Part shown: positions 1-6,126 of the stretch, in pieces
How the letters are laid out: every line of letters starts with the position of its first letter
How positions within the stretch are numbered: the first letter of the stretch is position 1
Assembly: GCA_021648425.1 (NCBI GenBank)
Contig: JAKISV010000122.1
Coordinates: 1-8,738 of the forward strand
Direction: 5' to 3'
From: Rhizobiaceae bacterium
GTDB taxonomy: Bacteria > Pseudomonadota > Alphaproteobacteria > Rhizobiales > Rhizobiaceae
DNA length: 8,738 bases
Position numbers and translations under genes: made by a program
Notes under the pieces: model-generated
Seen by the model: only the letters and a program-made list of their open reading frames with translations
Databases searched by the model: none
What the model was told of the DNA's origin: nothing

Positions 1-574
1 GAGCCACAAACAGGCGTGACATGGACAGCTTATCGTAATTGCCAAACCAGCCGTTGACGTGGATAGAGGATAGTTTGGCAGTGGCGCCTTCCTCTTCAAA
101 AATTCTCACAATTTTGTTGATGGCATCGGTGCCAAGCGCTGGTATATCCTCGCAGAAATCCACCGCCAGATCAGCCTCACGGTAAGGCTGATCAGCGGAA
201 ATGGCACTGCCTGGCACTTCTTTAAGAATCCGCTTTTGGATTAGTGCCAGCTTGAGCTTGTTAGCGGCCCGGGTTTCAGGGTCAGCAAAATACTCGCGGC
301 GCATTTTGCGGTTAGAACTATCATAGGCGAAATAAAACGCGCCATTTTCACCAACCACACCGCTGACGGGCCAGAACCGTGCAATCATATCACACCAGCC
401 AGCCGGCCGCCCGGTGATTGGGGCGATGTGAAACCCGGCATTGTAGAGGTCTTCGAGTGCGCGGTAGGCTGCTGCCGGCAACTTACCCTGGGTGGTTAAA
501 GTGTCGTCAATATCAGCCAGCACCGTGGTGATGTTGGCAGCAGTTTGGGCGGGGAATTGGGAAATCGGGCGCAT
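1..574 (-). CDS. HAD family (type IIB-like) phosphatase, C-terminus beyond left edge
   Basis: The ATG at 574-572 opens a frame with no stop to the window edge, giving 191 residues of an incomplete protein. Residues 21-25 read DIDDT, the HAD motif I with both aspartates (nucleophile D21, acid/base D23). ITGRP at 53-57 supplies the motif II threonine (T54), and K182 in a GNYDKLS context fits the motif III lysine. Motif IV, the acidic Mg2+ site, would lie outside the window. The large stretch between motifs II and III suggests a type II cap. HAD enzymes of this kind remove phosphate from small phosphorylated metabolites in the cytoplasm; the substrate cannot be read from sequence. The start is supported by GAGGA four bases upstream (579-583). 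It is the last visible gene of the rsmB-heparinase-purH run, 101 bases after purH. Similar HAD proteins next to purH occur in Rhizobiales, from memory. The family is sure, the substrate unknown. Confidence 0.85.
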   Translation of the reverse strand, partial: MRPISQFPAQTAANITTVLADIDDTLTTQGKLPAAAYRALEDLYNAGFHIAPITGRPAGWCDMIARFWPVSGVVGENGAFYFAYDSSNRKMRREYFADPETRAANKLKLALIQKRILKEVPGSAISADQPYREADLAVDFCEDIPALGTDAINKIVRIFEEEGATAKLSSIHVNGWFGNYDKLSMSRLFVA

Positions 575-675
575 TTAATCCTCGGCGGCAAGCAAAAATC
601 ATCAGAGATAATGCTATTGCAGGCAATATCAACAAAAGCAAATCAGTTGAACAACTCGCGACAATGGCGCACTGA

Positions 676-2292
676 TTAGTGCCGAAAATGCCGCATGCCG
701 GTAAATACCATGGCGATGCCCGCTTCATCGGCGGCGGCGATAACTTCTTCATCCCGCATCGAACCGCCGGGCTGGATGACAGCCGTTGCTCCCGCTTCAA
801 TCGCTGAAATCAGGCCATCAGCAAAAGGAAAAAATGCATCTGATGCGACAACTGATCCGATAGTCAGGGGGTTTTCAAGGCCAGCTGCTTCAGCGGCATC
901 TATAGCTTTACGTGCTGCAATGCGTGAAGAATCCACCCGGCTCATCTGCCCGGCCCCAACACCCACTGTGGCCTGGTCTTTGACGTAAATTATTGCATTT
1001 GATTTAACATGCTTTGCCACCCGGAAAGCGAATTTTAAATCGGCCAGTTCCTCTGGTCCGGGTTTGCGCTTTGTCACTGTTTTAAGTTCGATATCATCAA
1101 TATTGCCATTGTCACGAGATTGAACCAGCAGTCCGCCTGAAACCGTTTTGGCAGTTATCCCCGGGCTGTTTGCATCCGCCAGCGCGCCGGTAAGCAACAG
1201 GCGCAGGTTCTTCTTGCCAGCAATAATTTCCTTAGCCTCATCGCTGGCATCCGGTGCGATAATTACTTCCGTTAAAATCTGCACCATCTTGTTCGCCGTA
1301 TCTGCATCAATTTTCCGGTTCAACGCTATGATACCGCCAAAGGCTGAAACGGGATCGCAGGCCAGTGCATTTTCGTAAGCCATGGCCAGATTACCCGCCG
1401 CCGCCACCCCGCAGGGGTTAGCATGTTTGATAATCGCCACCGCTGCTGAAAGTTCAGGATCAAATTCACTGATCAGCTCAAACGCTGCATCGGTATCGTT
1501 GATATTGTTGTAGGATAGTTGTTTGCCCTGAAGCTGGCGCGCCGTGGCAACACCCGGGCGCCCGTCTCCAGACACGTAAAATCCGGCATTTTGGTGTGGG
1601 TTCTCACCATAGCGCATCACCTGAGAAAGGGTGCCGCCAATGGCGCGGTTCACCGGCACATCAATATCCAGCGTTTTGCTGAACCAGTTTGATATGGCTG
1701 CATCATAACAGGCGGTAACGCCAAATGCTTTCGCCGCCATTGTTTTTCGAAAATTCAGGGTTGTTGCACCATCATTCGATTTCAGCACCGCCAGTAATTC
1801 GGCGTAATCATCAGGGCTGGTGATAACACTGACATAGGCATGGTTTTTAGCCCCGGCGCGGATCATCGCCGGGCCGCCAATATCAATATTTTCAACGCAG
1901 TTTGCATAATCTGCACCGCCGGCAACGGTTTTTTCAAACGGGTAGAGATTACCAACCAGTAAATCAATGCCGACAATATTGTTTTGCTCCATCGCCTGAC
2001 GATGGCCTTCATCATCGCGAATGCCCAGCAACCCCCCATGCACTCCTGGGTGAAGTGTTTTTACCCGACCATCCATGATTTCCGGAAAATCTGTAATTTG
2101 CGAAACATCAACTACAGCAACCCCAGCCTCCAGCAGGGCTTTTGCTGAACCTCCCGTGGATATGATTTCAACCCCATACCCAACCAGTTCTTTTACCATC
2201 TCAACCAATCCGGATTTATCAAACACAGAAATCAAAGCCCGCTTAATTCTGATATTGTCCGGTGGCGTTATATTCTTGGAGACGATTGTCAT
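676..2292 (-). CDS. purH: Bifunctional AICAR transformylase / IMP cyclohydrolase
   Basis: This enzyme carries out the last two steps of de novo purine synthesis: formylation of AICAR with 10-formyl-THF, then ring closure to IMP. The 538 residues match the normal family length. The N-terminal MGS-like cyclohydrolase domain (about 15-200) begins with RALISVFDKSGL and contains STGGSAK and GRVKTLHPGVHGGLL. The transformylase domain follows, with RYGENPHQ at 227-234, the catalytic Lys-His pair at 289-290 in IKHANPCG, SAFGG at 316-320, and SNAIIYV and VGAGQMSRVDS near 431-455. The end GMRHFRH is the usual PurH C-terminus, so the gene is complete. The start fits the family (MTIVSK...PPD) and has AGGA seven bases upstream, inside a tandem repeat. 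It probably belongs to the rsmB-heparinase-purH-HAD transcript. No purine riboswitch is visible upstream. Nothing in the coding region looks damaged. Confidence 0.98.
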   Translation of the reverse strand: MTIVSKNITPPDNIRIKRALISVFDKSGLVEMVKELVGYGVEIISTGGSAKALLEAGVAVVDVSQITDFPEIMDGRVKTLHPGVHGGLLGIRDDEGHRQAMEQNNIVGIDLLVGNLYPFEKTVAGGADYANCVENIDIGGPAMIRAGAKNHAYVSVITSPDDYAELLAVLKSNDGATTLNFRKTMAAKAFGVTACYDAAISNWFSKTLDIDVPVNRAIGGTLSQVMRYGENPHQNAGFYVSGDGRPGVATARQLQGKQLSYNNINDTDAAFELISEFDPELSAAVAIIKHANPCGVAAAGNLAMAYENALACDPVSAFGGIIALNRKIDADTANKMVQILTEVIIAPDASDEAKEIIAGKKNLRLLLTGALADANSPGITAKTVSGGLLVQSRDNGNIDDIELKTVTKRKPGPEELADLKFAFRVAKHVKSNAIIYVKDQATVGVGAGQMSRVDSSRIAARKAIDAAEAAGLENPLTIGSVVASDAFFPFADGLISAIEAGATAVIQPGGSMRDEEVIAAADEAGIAMVFTGMRHFRH

Positions 2293-2294
2293 TG

Positions 2295-2330
2295 ATTGAT
2301 CCTGGGATTGATCTTGGAATTGATCCTGGA
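2295..2330. repeat. Three-copy 12-bp tandem repeat at the purH ribosome-binding site
   Basis: On the plus strand the units are ATTGATCCTGGG (2295-2306), ATTGATCTTGGA (2307-2318) and ATTGATCCTGGA (2319-2330). Read on the purH strand, each unit ends in AGGATCAAT or AAGATCAAT, so the Shine-Dalgarno core AGGA occurs in the copies nearest to and furthest from the start codon, and a weakened AAGA occurs in the middle one. The nearest AGGA is seven bases from the ATG. The unit length is a multiple of three and the frame stays open upstream to a TGA near 2405, but there is no good start codon there, so the repeat is most likely untranslated leader. Confidence 0.85.
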
Positions 2331-2413
2331 AACAGGTTGGGATGCCAGCGCGATAACACGGGTAGAGAATTTGGCAAACAGCGTTGCCAGCGGCAAATCG
2401 TACAATTCACAGA

Positions 2414-4150
2414 TTACTGAAAACGTGTACCGATAGTCTGTTCAAAGCGCCAGTTAACTTCGTTTAATTCGGCAAGGTTAAGATTGATGACGATTTGCGA
2501 TGTCGCAGCCGAACCTCCGGGATTGGCAAAGAAAATACTCTCCTCCAATGCAATGTTGCCGCCGTCACAAGAAAATTTCCAGTTCTGGTTTTCACTTGCC
2601 GCAATTACAATGGCTCCGCTATTATCCACTATATTTGCGCTCACTGATGGGTGAAGATGAAAACGTATGGCGCAATCATCGCGCGTCATATGCTTTGGTG
2701 ACTTGCCGCCATTGGCAAAAAACCGGTCGCGACCAAACAGTAAATTTCCGTCATCAGAAAGCTGAATAATGCGTTCGTGCCAAACCCCAAACTGCCGCAA
2801 ATATCCATCATGGCGCGCGATTATTTGCGTGTAACCATTCAGGACTTTGCGCTCGCAACTTACCCTGCTTGGTCCAGCCAGCACCCTGCCGCCAAGAAAA
2901 TGTTTGAATATTCCACCCTGATGAAACCTGCACGAAGAGGTGTTATGTATTACCGCAGTTGAGTGGGCCGCAGTCGAGCGTGATGCAGCAATCAGCTTAT
3001 CATTGCCCAGTTCGGGCGCTCCACAATTGGTAATAAAACACGTGCGCAGTGACGACATTTCAAATGACAGGCACCCGGCATGGGCCTTGTTTGAGTTCTC
3101 GCCTTTGGGCGGTTTTCCCACATCAATGATCACCGTGGTTGGTCCACCGGTCAATCGCTGGTAGCCTGATTGGGTCGCTTCCTGGGTAGGTTCTCCCATG
3201 GCATCATCATAACGAAGGACCGTAGAAATCAGATCCTGCCTGGAATAGGAAACGCCGTTAAACCGCGCAAAATTACCATCGCGATGCCGGTAGTAGCGAA
3301 TTGCCGGCATCATGCGGTCAATGGCACTTAACAACTCGTTAGGCGGTGCGATTCCCAGCCGTTCATAAGCCTGGCGCAGCGGCAGCAAATCTACCATTAT
3401 TTCGGGTAGCACCGAGGGACATCGTGAGACATGACCACCATCCGCAAAAATCTGCTGGGACAGAATTTTTCCCAGGGCTTCATGTGGTTTTCGGGCGGAT
3501 GTGGATTGAAGTTTTCTATTCATGCGAACGCAAAGTGCTGCATAGGCCAGCGCCAGTCGCACCTGTAATTTAGGTAACCCGTCAGTGGTGGTTGCAAGGT
3601 TATTGTTCAGATATCCGATATGCACTCCAATGGATTTCAGAAACTTCTTATAAAGTCCAATATCCACCTGATCGACAATCACTACTGAATGATATAGCCA
3701 TGACAACAGCCTTTGGGCGGCAATTTCCGGTTGCCAGGCAATGGAGGTCCGCGGTTTTCCCCATTCAGCTATCCAGTCTCGCAACAGCGATTGGGCATGG
3801 CTGTTGGAAATAGCATTTTGTGAGGCGCTCAGATGCCTCAACCAGCGAAACGAGTGCAGTTGGTTTTGCCAGTTTATACTGGTGTCGATGCCCTCGATTT
3901 CCAGGCGAAAGGGATTTTTTCCCCCGGTGTCCACCCGCTGCTCGGCAAAAGAATAAACGCCATTATAATATTCCTGCGCCAACAAAGCATCGGTGGTGCG
4001 CAAATCCTGAGGCACCAACACCAGTTCTTTTGGTGTGCTTTGGGTAAGAGAGGACAAAAGTAAATCCGGCCGGAATATCCGCGCGGTACGCGAAGCCCCT
4101 TCCGCAATCAATTGTCCAAATGCTCTTGGCTGATCAGATATCATGGTCAT
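2414..4150 (-). CDS. Heparinase II/III family protein
   Basis: The 578-residue protein has the layout of the heparinase II/III-like family found beside purH and rsmB in Rhizobiales: a helical (alpha/alpha toroid-like) N-terminal part of about 300 residues and a beta-rich C-terminal part. Recognisable stretches are ARFNG at 295-299, SGYQRL at 328-333, IIDVGKPPKG at 341-350, AHAGCLSFEMS at 356-366, STAAHSTAVIHNTSS at 392-406, and HDGYLRQFGVWHERIIQLS from 447. Characterised family members are polysaccharide lyases acting on uronic-acid-containing glycans; the substrate of this branch is not known to me. I see no signal peptide or membrane segment, so a cytoplasmic location is likely unless export is non-classical, which is odd for a polysaccharide lyase. 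ATG at 4150 is used, with a second in-frame ATG at 4144; neither has a clear Shine-Dalgarno. The stop is TAA. It lies 78 bases after rsmB and 121 before purH, consistent with one operon. Family assignment is firm, activity is not. Confidence 0.88.
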   Translation of the reverse strand: MTMISDQPRAFGQLIAEGASRTARIFRPDLLLSSLTQSTPKELVLVPQDLRTTDALLAQEYYNGVYSFAEQRVDTGGKNPFRLEIEGIDTSINWQNQLHSFRWLRHLSASQNAISNSHAQSLLRDWIAEWGKPRTSIAWQPEIAAQRLLSWLYHSVVIVDQVDIGLYKKFLKSIGVHIGYLNNNLATTTDGLPKLQVRLALAYAALCVRMNRKLQSTSARKPHEALGKILSQQIFADGGHVSRCPSVLPEIMVDLLPLRQAYERLGIAPPNELLSAIDRMMPAIRYYRHRDGNFARFNGVSYSRQDLISTVLRYDDAMGEPTQEATQSGYQRLTGGPTTVIIDVGKPPKGENSNKAHAGCLSFEMSSLRTCFITNCGAPELGNDKLIAASRSTAAHSTAVIHNTSSCRFHQGGIFKHFLGGRVLAGPSRVSCERKVLNGYTQIIARHDGYLRQFGVWHERIIQLSDDGNLLFGRDRFFANGGKSPKHMTRDDCAIRFHLHPSVSANIVDNSGAIVIAASENQNWKFSCDGGNIALEESIFFANPGGSAATSQIVINLNLAELNEVNWRFEQTIGTRFQ

Positions 4151-4228
4151 TATTCATATCGATATTTCTACATTTATAACAGATAGAATTCTTCTGATAA
4201 CGTCACAAAGAATGTTCCTGCACAGAAT

Positions 4229-5596
4229 TTACGACAATTTGCGTAATCGACCCACAAAAAAACCATCCAATCCACCAAGGCGCTGAGGTTCAAGCGCCAT
4301 GTGGTGAGGCAAACATCGTACCGCCCCCTGTCGATTGATAATTTCATCCAGCCCGCCAACTTCTTTCGCTATTATTGGCAGACATTCCACTTTGGAATTC
4401 TCCTTGAGAATACGGGCAAACACATCTTCCCCTTCAGCCTTGGCAATCGAGCAGGTTGCAAAAATGATGGTGCCGCCGGATATAGTTAAATCTATCGCTT
4501 TTTGTAACATCGCATATTGCAGCGCCGCCAGCTTGAGAACATCATCAGCATTTTTTGCCCACATCACATCAGGGTGTCGGCGCATTGTGCCTGTCGAAGT
4601 GCAGGGCGCATCCAGTAAAACGCCATCAAATTGGGTTTTTGCCTGCCATTCAAGCACATCCGCGCAAACTACCTGCGCCTCCAGTTCGAGGCGTTCAAAA
4701 TTTTCCACCAGACGCGCAAGACGTGCTTTTGAATTATCAACGACGGTGACATTTGCACCTGCACTAGCCAACTGTGCCGCTTTACCACCTGGTGCTGCAC
4801 ATAAATCTGCAATGCTCTTGCCGCTCACATCACCAAACAATCGCGCAGCAATTGCTGCCGCCGCGTTTTGCACCCACCACACACCATGATTGTAACCTTC
4901 GATTTTTTGTACCGGCGAATTTGAAGTCAGCCGCAACGAGCCCGTAACCAGTTGTGTCGCATCAAGTGTTTCACCCCAGTTTTTCACCGATTGGCCAGCT
5001 TTCATGCTCACATCAAGATATGGTTCAAGCCTCACCATTGCTTCTATTTGCTCAAGGTTTTCCTTGCCAAAATCGGTACGCACCTGCTTTCGCAGCCATG
5101 GCGGCATTACCGGTGCACCCGCTGCTACCTCACGAAGCAGGTCCTCTTTCTCCCGGCCAATGCGCCGTAACACAGCATTGGCAAATCCCTTGAAACGCTG
5201 GGTGGTGCGGTTTGCAGCGATTGCCGCCACACCCAGATTTACCGCAGCGCTATCGGGCAATTCCATAAACAAAACCTGGGCGGCTGCCACATGCAAAATA
5301 TGGGTAAGGTCGCGCGCTCGTTTGGGTTCTGGCCGGTCCATGACTTTTTTCATCACCGCCAACAATGCACCACGATGGCGAAGGCATGTGGTGAGAATGG
5401 CGCGTATCATCGCCCTGTCCTTGGAAATCAGGGCCCGGTAGGCTGCATTGCCCGTAGCATTGTCACACAATGCTGCCAGCGAATGCCCCTCATCAACCAC
5501 AAGCCCTAACAGCCGCGCCGCCACTCTACGGGCTTCAAAACCCACTCTGTTTCGCCCATGGGGTTCTGAATAATTTTCTGTTTGCTGTTTTGTCAT
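4229..5596 (-). CDS. rsmB: 16S rRNA (cytosine(967)-C(5))-methyltransferase RsmB
   Basis: RsmB uses S-adenosylmethionine to methylate C5 of a cytosine in 16S rRNA during small-subunit assembly in the cytoplasm. The 455 residues hold an N-terminal NusB-like RNA-binding domain (about 20-150, including NLGVAAIAANRTTQRFKGFANAVLR in its C-terminal part) and a Rossmann methyltransferase domain. That domain contains SAM motif I DLCAAPGGKA at 264-273, motif IV LLDAPCTSTGTMRRHPD with Cys332 in the PCT triplet, and motif VI FATCSI with the catalytic Cys382 in TCS. GGLDGFFVGRL at the C-terminus is typical. One oddity: the usually conserved VQD before motif I reads VQN (242-244). The start is the first ATG of the frame and suits the family (a short basic tail and then GFEARRVAARLL); its upstream sequence is AT-rich with no strong Shine-Dalgarno. 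It is divergent from the DUF1674 gene 83 bases away and is the first gene of the minus-strand run, so its promoter should lie in 5597-5679. Confidence 0.95.
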   Translation of the reverse strand: MTKQQTENYSEPHGRNRVGFEARRVAARLLGLVVDEGHSLAALCDNATGNAAYRALISKDRAMIRAILTTCLRHRGALLAVMKKVMDRPEPKRARDLTHILHVAAAQVLFMELPDSAAVNLGVAAIAANRTTQRFKGFANAVLRRIGREKEDLLREVAAGAPVMPPWLRKQVRTDFGKENLEQIEAMVRLEPYLDVSMKAGQSVKNWGETLDATQLVTGSLRLTSNSPVQKIEGYNHGVWWVQNAAAAIAARLFGDVSGKSIADLCAAPGGKAAQLASAGANVTVVDNSKARLARLVENFERLELEAQVVCADVLEWQAKTQFDGVLLDAPCTSTGTMRRHPDVMWAKNADDVLKLAALQYAMLQKAIDLTISGGTIIFATCSIAKAEGEDVFARILKENSKVECLPIIAKEVGGLDEIINRQGAVRCLPHHMALEPQRLGGLDGFFVGRLRKLS

Positions 5597-5679
5597 ATAT
5601 TTTGCTAAATCTGATTGATGGTAATATCATTGCGAATAGATGAGCGCACCGAAGATGGCAAGCCTGCCCCGGATATAAG

Positions 5680-5868
5680 ATGAGCAATTCAAAAAACCCA
5701 ACAGATCTTTCCCCCGCAGCCCAGCGCGCTTTGAAAGAAGTCAGCGAACGACGCAAAATAGCTGAAAATACCGATTCAGAACTGCCCAAAGAATATAAAG
5801 GCCGCAAAGGACCTGAACCCACCCGCTATGGTGATTGGGAAAAGAACGGGATTGCCAGCGATTTTTAG
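5680..5868 (+). CDS. DUF1674 / SDHAF4 family succinate dehydrogenase assembly factor
   Basis: This is a 62-residue, highly charged protein with the diagnostic C-terminal block of DUF1674: GPEPTRYGDWEKNGIASDF, residues 44-62, ending at the family's usual Asp-Phe. Mitochondrial homologues (SDHAF4/Sdh8) bind the flavinylated catalytic subunit SdhA and aid its assembly with SdhB while limiting oxidative damage. By homology this one would act in the cytoplasm on SdhA. The N-terminal half is low in conservation and probably disordered. A weak GGAT lies about seven bases upstream of the ATG. It ends in TAG, which shows that amber is read as stop in this genome, a point relevant to acs. It is divergent from rsmB, an arrangement that I recall for many Rhizobiales. 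No clear terminator follows it. Confidence 0.9.
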   Translation: MSNSKNPTDLSPAAQRALKEVSERRKIAENTDSELPKEYKGRKGPEPTRYGDWEKNGIASDF

Positions 5869-5983
5869 CAATCGGTCTGCGCTAAACTCCAACTACAGCT
5901 ATATCCCAAATCCAACTTTGTACCAATTTGGAAACCTTTGCGCTTACTGCCAGAGCTCCATACCTCAAATTGCTGTTGCTTAA

Positions 5984-5999
5984 TTAACCTTTTGCTAAC
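5984..5999 (+). promoter_or_regulatory. Candidate CtrA-binding box
   Basis: The sequence TTAA-CCTTTTG-CTAAC matches the alphaproteobacterial CtrA consensus TTAA-N7-TTAAC at eight of nine specified positions. It overlaps a TTAATTAA palindrome at 5980-5987. CtrA is the cell-cycle response regulator of alphaproteobacteria and in Caulobacter controls pilus genes, so its presence before a Tad-type gene makes sense. A single half-degenerate match in an AT-rich spacer can arise by chance. Confidence 0.45.
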
Positions 6000-6075
6000 T
6001 ATCCTGGCCGGATTACCTTCAATATTTCAATGTGCAGACGATAAATACTAATTGGAGAAATTCCCAAATCCTGTA

Positions 6076-6093
6076 TTGGCACACCCTTTGCAT
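6076..6093 (+). promoter_or_regulatory. Candidate sigma-54 (RpoN) promoter for the tadG-like gene
   Basis: TTGGCACACCCTTTGCAT fits the RpoN consensus YTGGCACG-N4-TTGCW with one mismatch (A for G at 6083). The invariant GG (6078-6079) and GC (6090-6091) are separated by exactly ten bases. Taking the C at 6091 as -12 predicts transcription from about 6103, giving a leader of about 24 bases that includes the Shine-Dalgarno. Sigma-54 promoters need an enhancer-binding activator; no activator gene is in the window and its site is not identified. Confidence 0.55.
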
Positions 6094-6094
6094 A

Positions 6095-6119
6095 TCCTGA
6101 GTATATCCGAAGCTCAGGA
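6095..6119 (+). promoter_or_regulatory. Inverted repeat that can cover the tadG Shine-Dalgarno
   Basis: The arms TCCTGAG (6095-6101) and CTCAGGA (6113-6119) are perfect reverse complements around an 11-base loop. The right arm contains AGGA of the Shine-Dalgarno AGGAG (6116-6120), which is six bases before the ATG at 6127. A transcript starting near 6103 would lack the left arm and leave the site open. A transcript starting further upstream could fold and hide it. Confidence 0.5.
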
Positions 6120-6126
6120 GAATTCG

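Larger units (their letters stand above)
5869..6126 (+). promoter_or_regulatory. Regulatory intergenic region upstream of the tadG-like gene
   Basis: These 258 bases hold no credible gene on either strand. They contain, in order, a CtrA-like box (5984-5999), a sigma-54 type promoter (6076-6093), an inverted repeat covering the ribosome-binding site (6095-6119) and a strong Shine-Dalgarno (6116-6120). The first 110 bases after the DUF1674 stop show no strong hairpin with a T-tract and nothing else I can name. Confidence 0.6.

Noticed and set aside
513..800. Minus-strand frame with a hydrophobic stretch (LLLLILPAIALSLMIFA) across the purH-HAD gap
   Set aside because: It begins inside purH in another frame and overlaps the start of the HAD gene. 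The hydrophobic run comes from the T-rich intergenic strand. There is no start with a ribosome-binding site near it.
2289..2416. Small open frame in the heparinase-purH gap ending in an ATGA overlap with purH
   Set aside because: It has no ATG or GTG with a Shine-Dalgarno, its end is made of the 12-bp repeat, and I do not recognise the product.
4335..4889. Long plus-strand reading frame of 184 codons antisense to rsmB
   Set aside because: rsmB on the opposite strand is certain from its motifs. The antisense product is Ala/Ser/Thr/Arg-rich with no domain, as expected for the shadow of a coding strand.
5004..5441. Plus-strand reading frame of 145 codons antisense to the rsmB N-terminal region
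   Set aside because: It is another shadow of rsmB, without a ribosome-binding site or a recognisable family.
5865..5885. Weak inverted repeat TTAGC/GCTAA after the DUF1674 gene as a terminator
   Set aside because: The stem is only five pairs with an 11-base loop and no T-tract.
6052..6126. Upstream TTG start that would lengthen the TadG-like protein by 25 residues
   Set aside because: The extension lacks a good ribosome-binding site and spans the sigma-54 promoter-like element. ATG at 6127 has AGGAG at ideal spacing and gives the usual TadG N-terminus.
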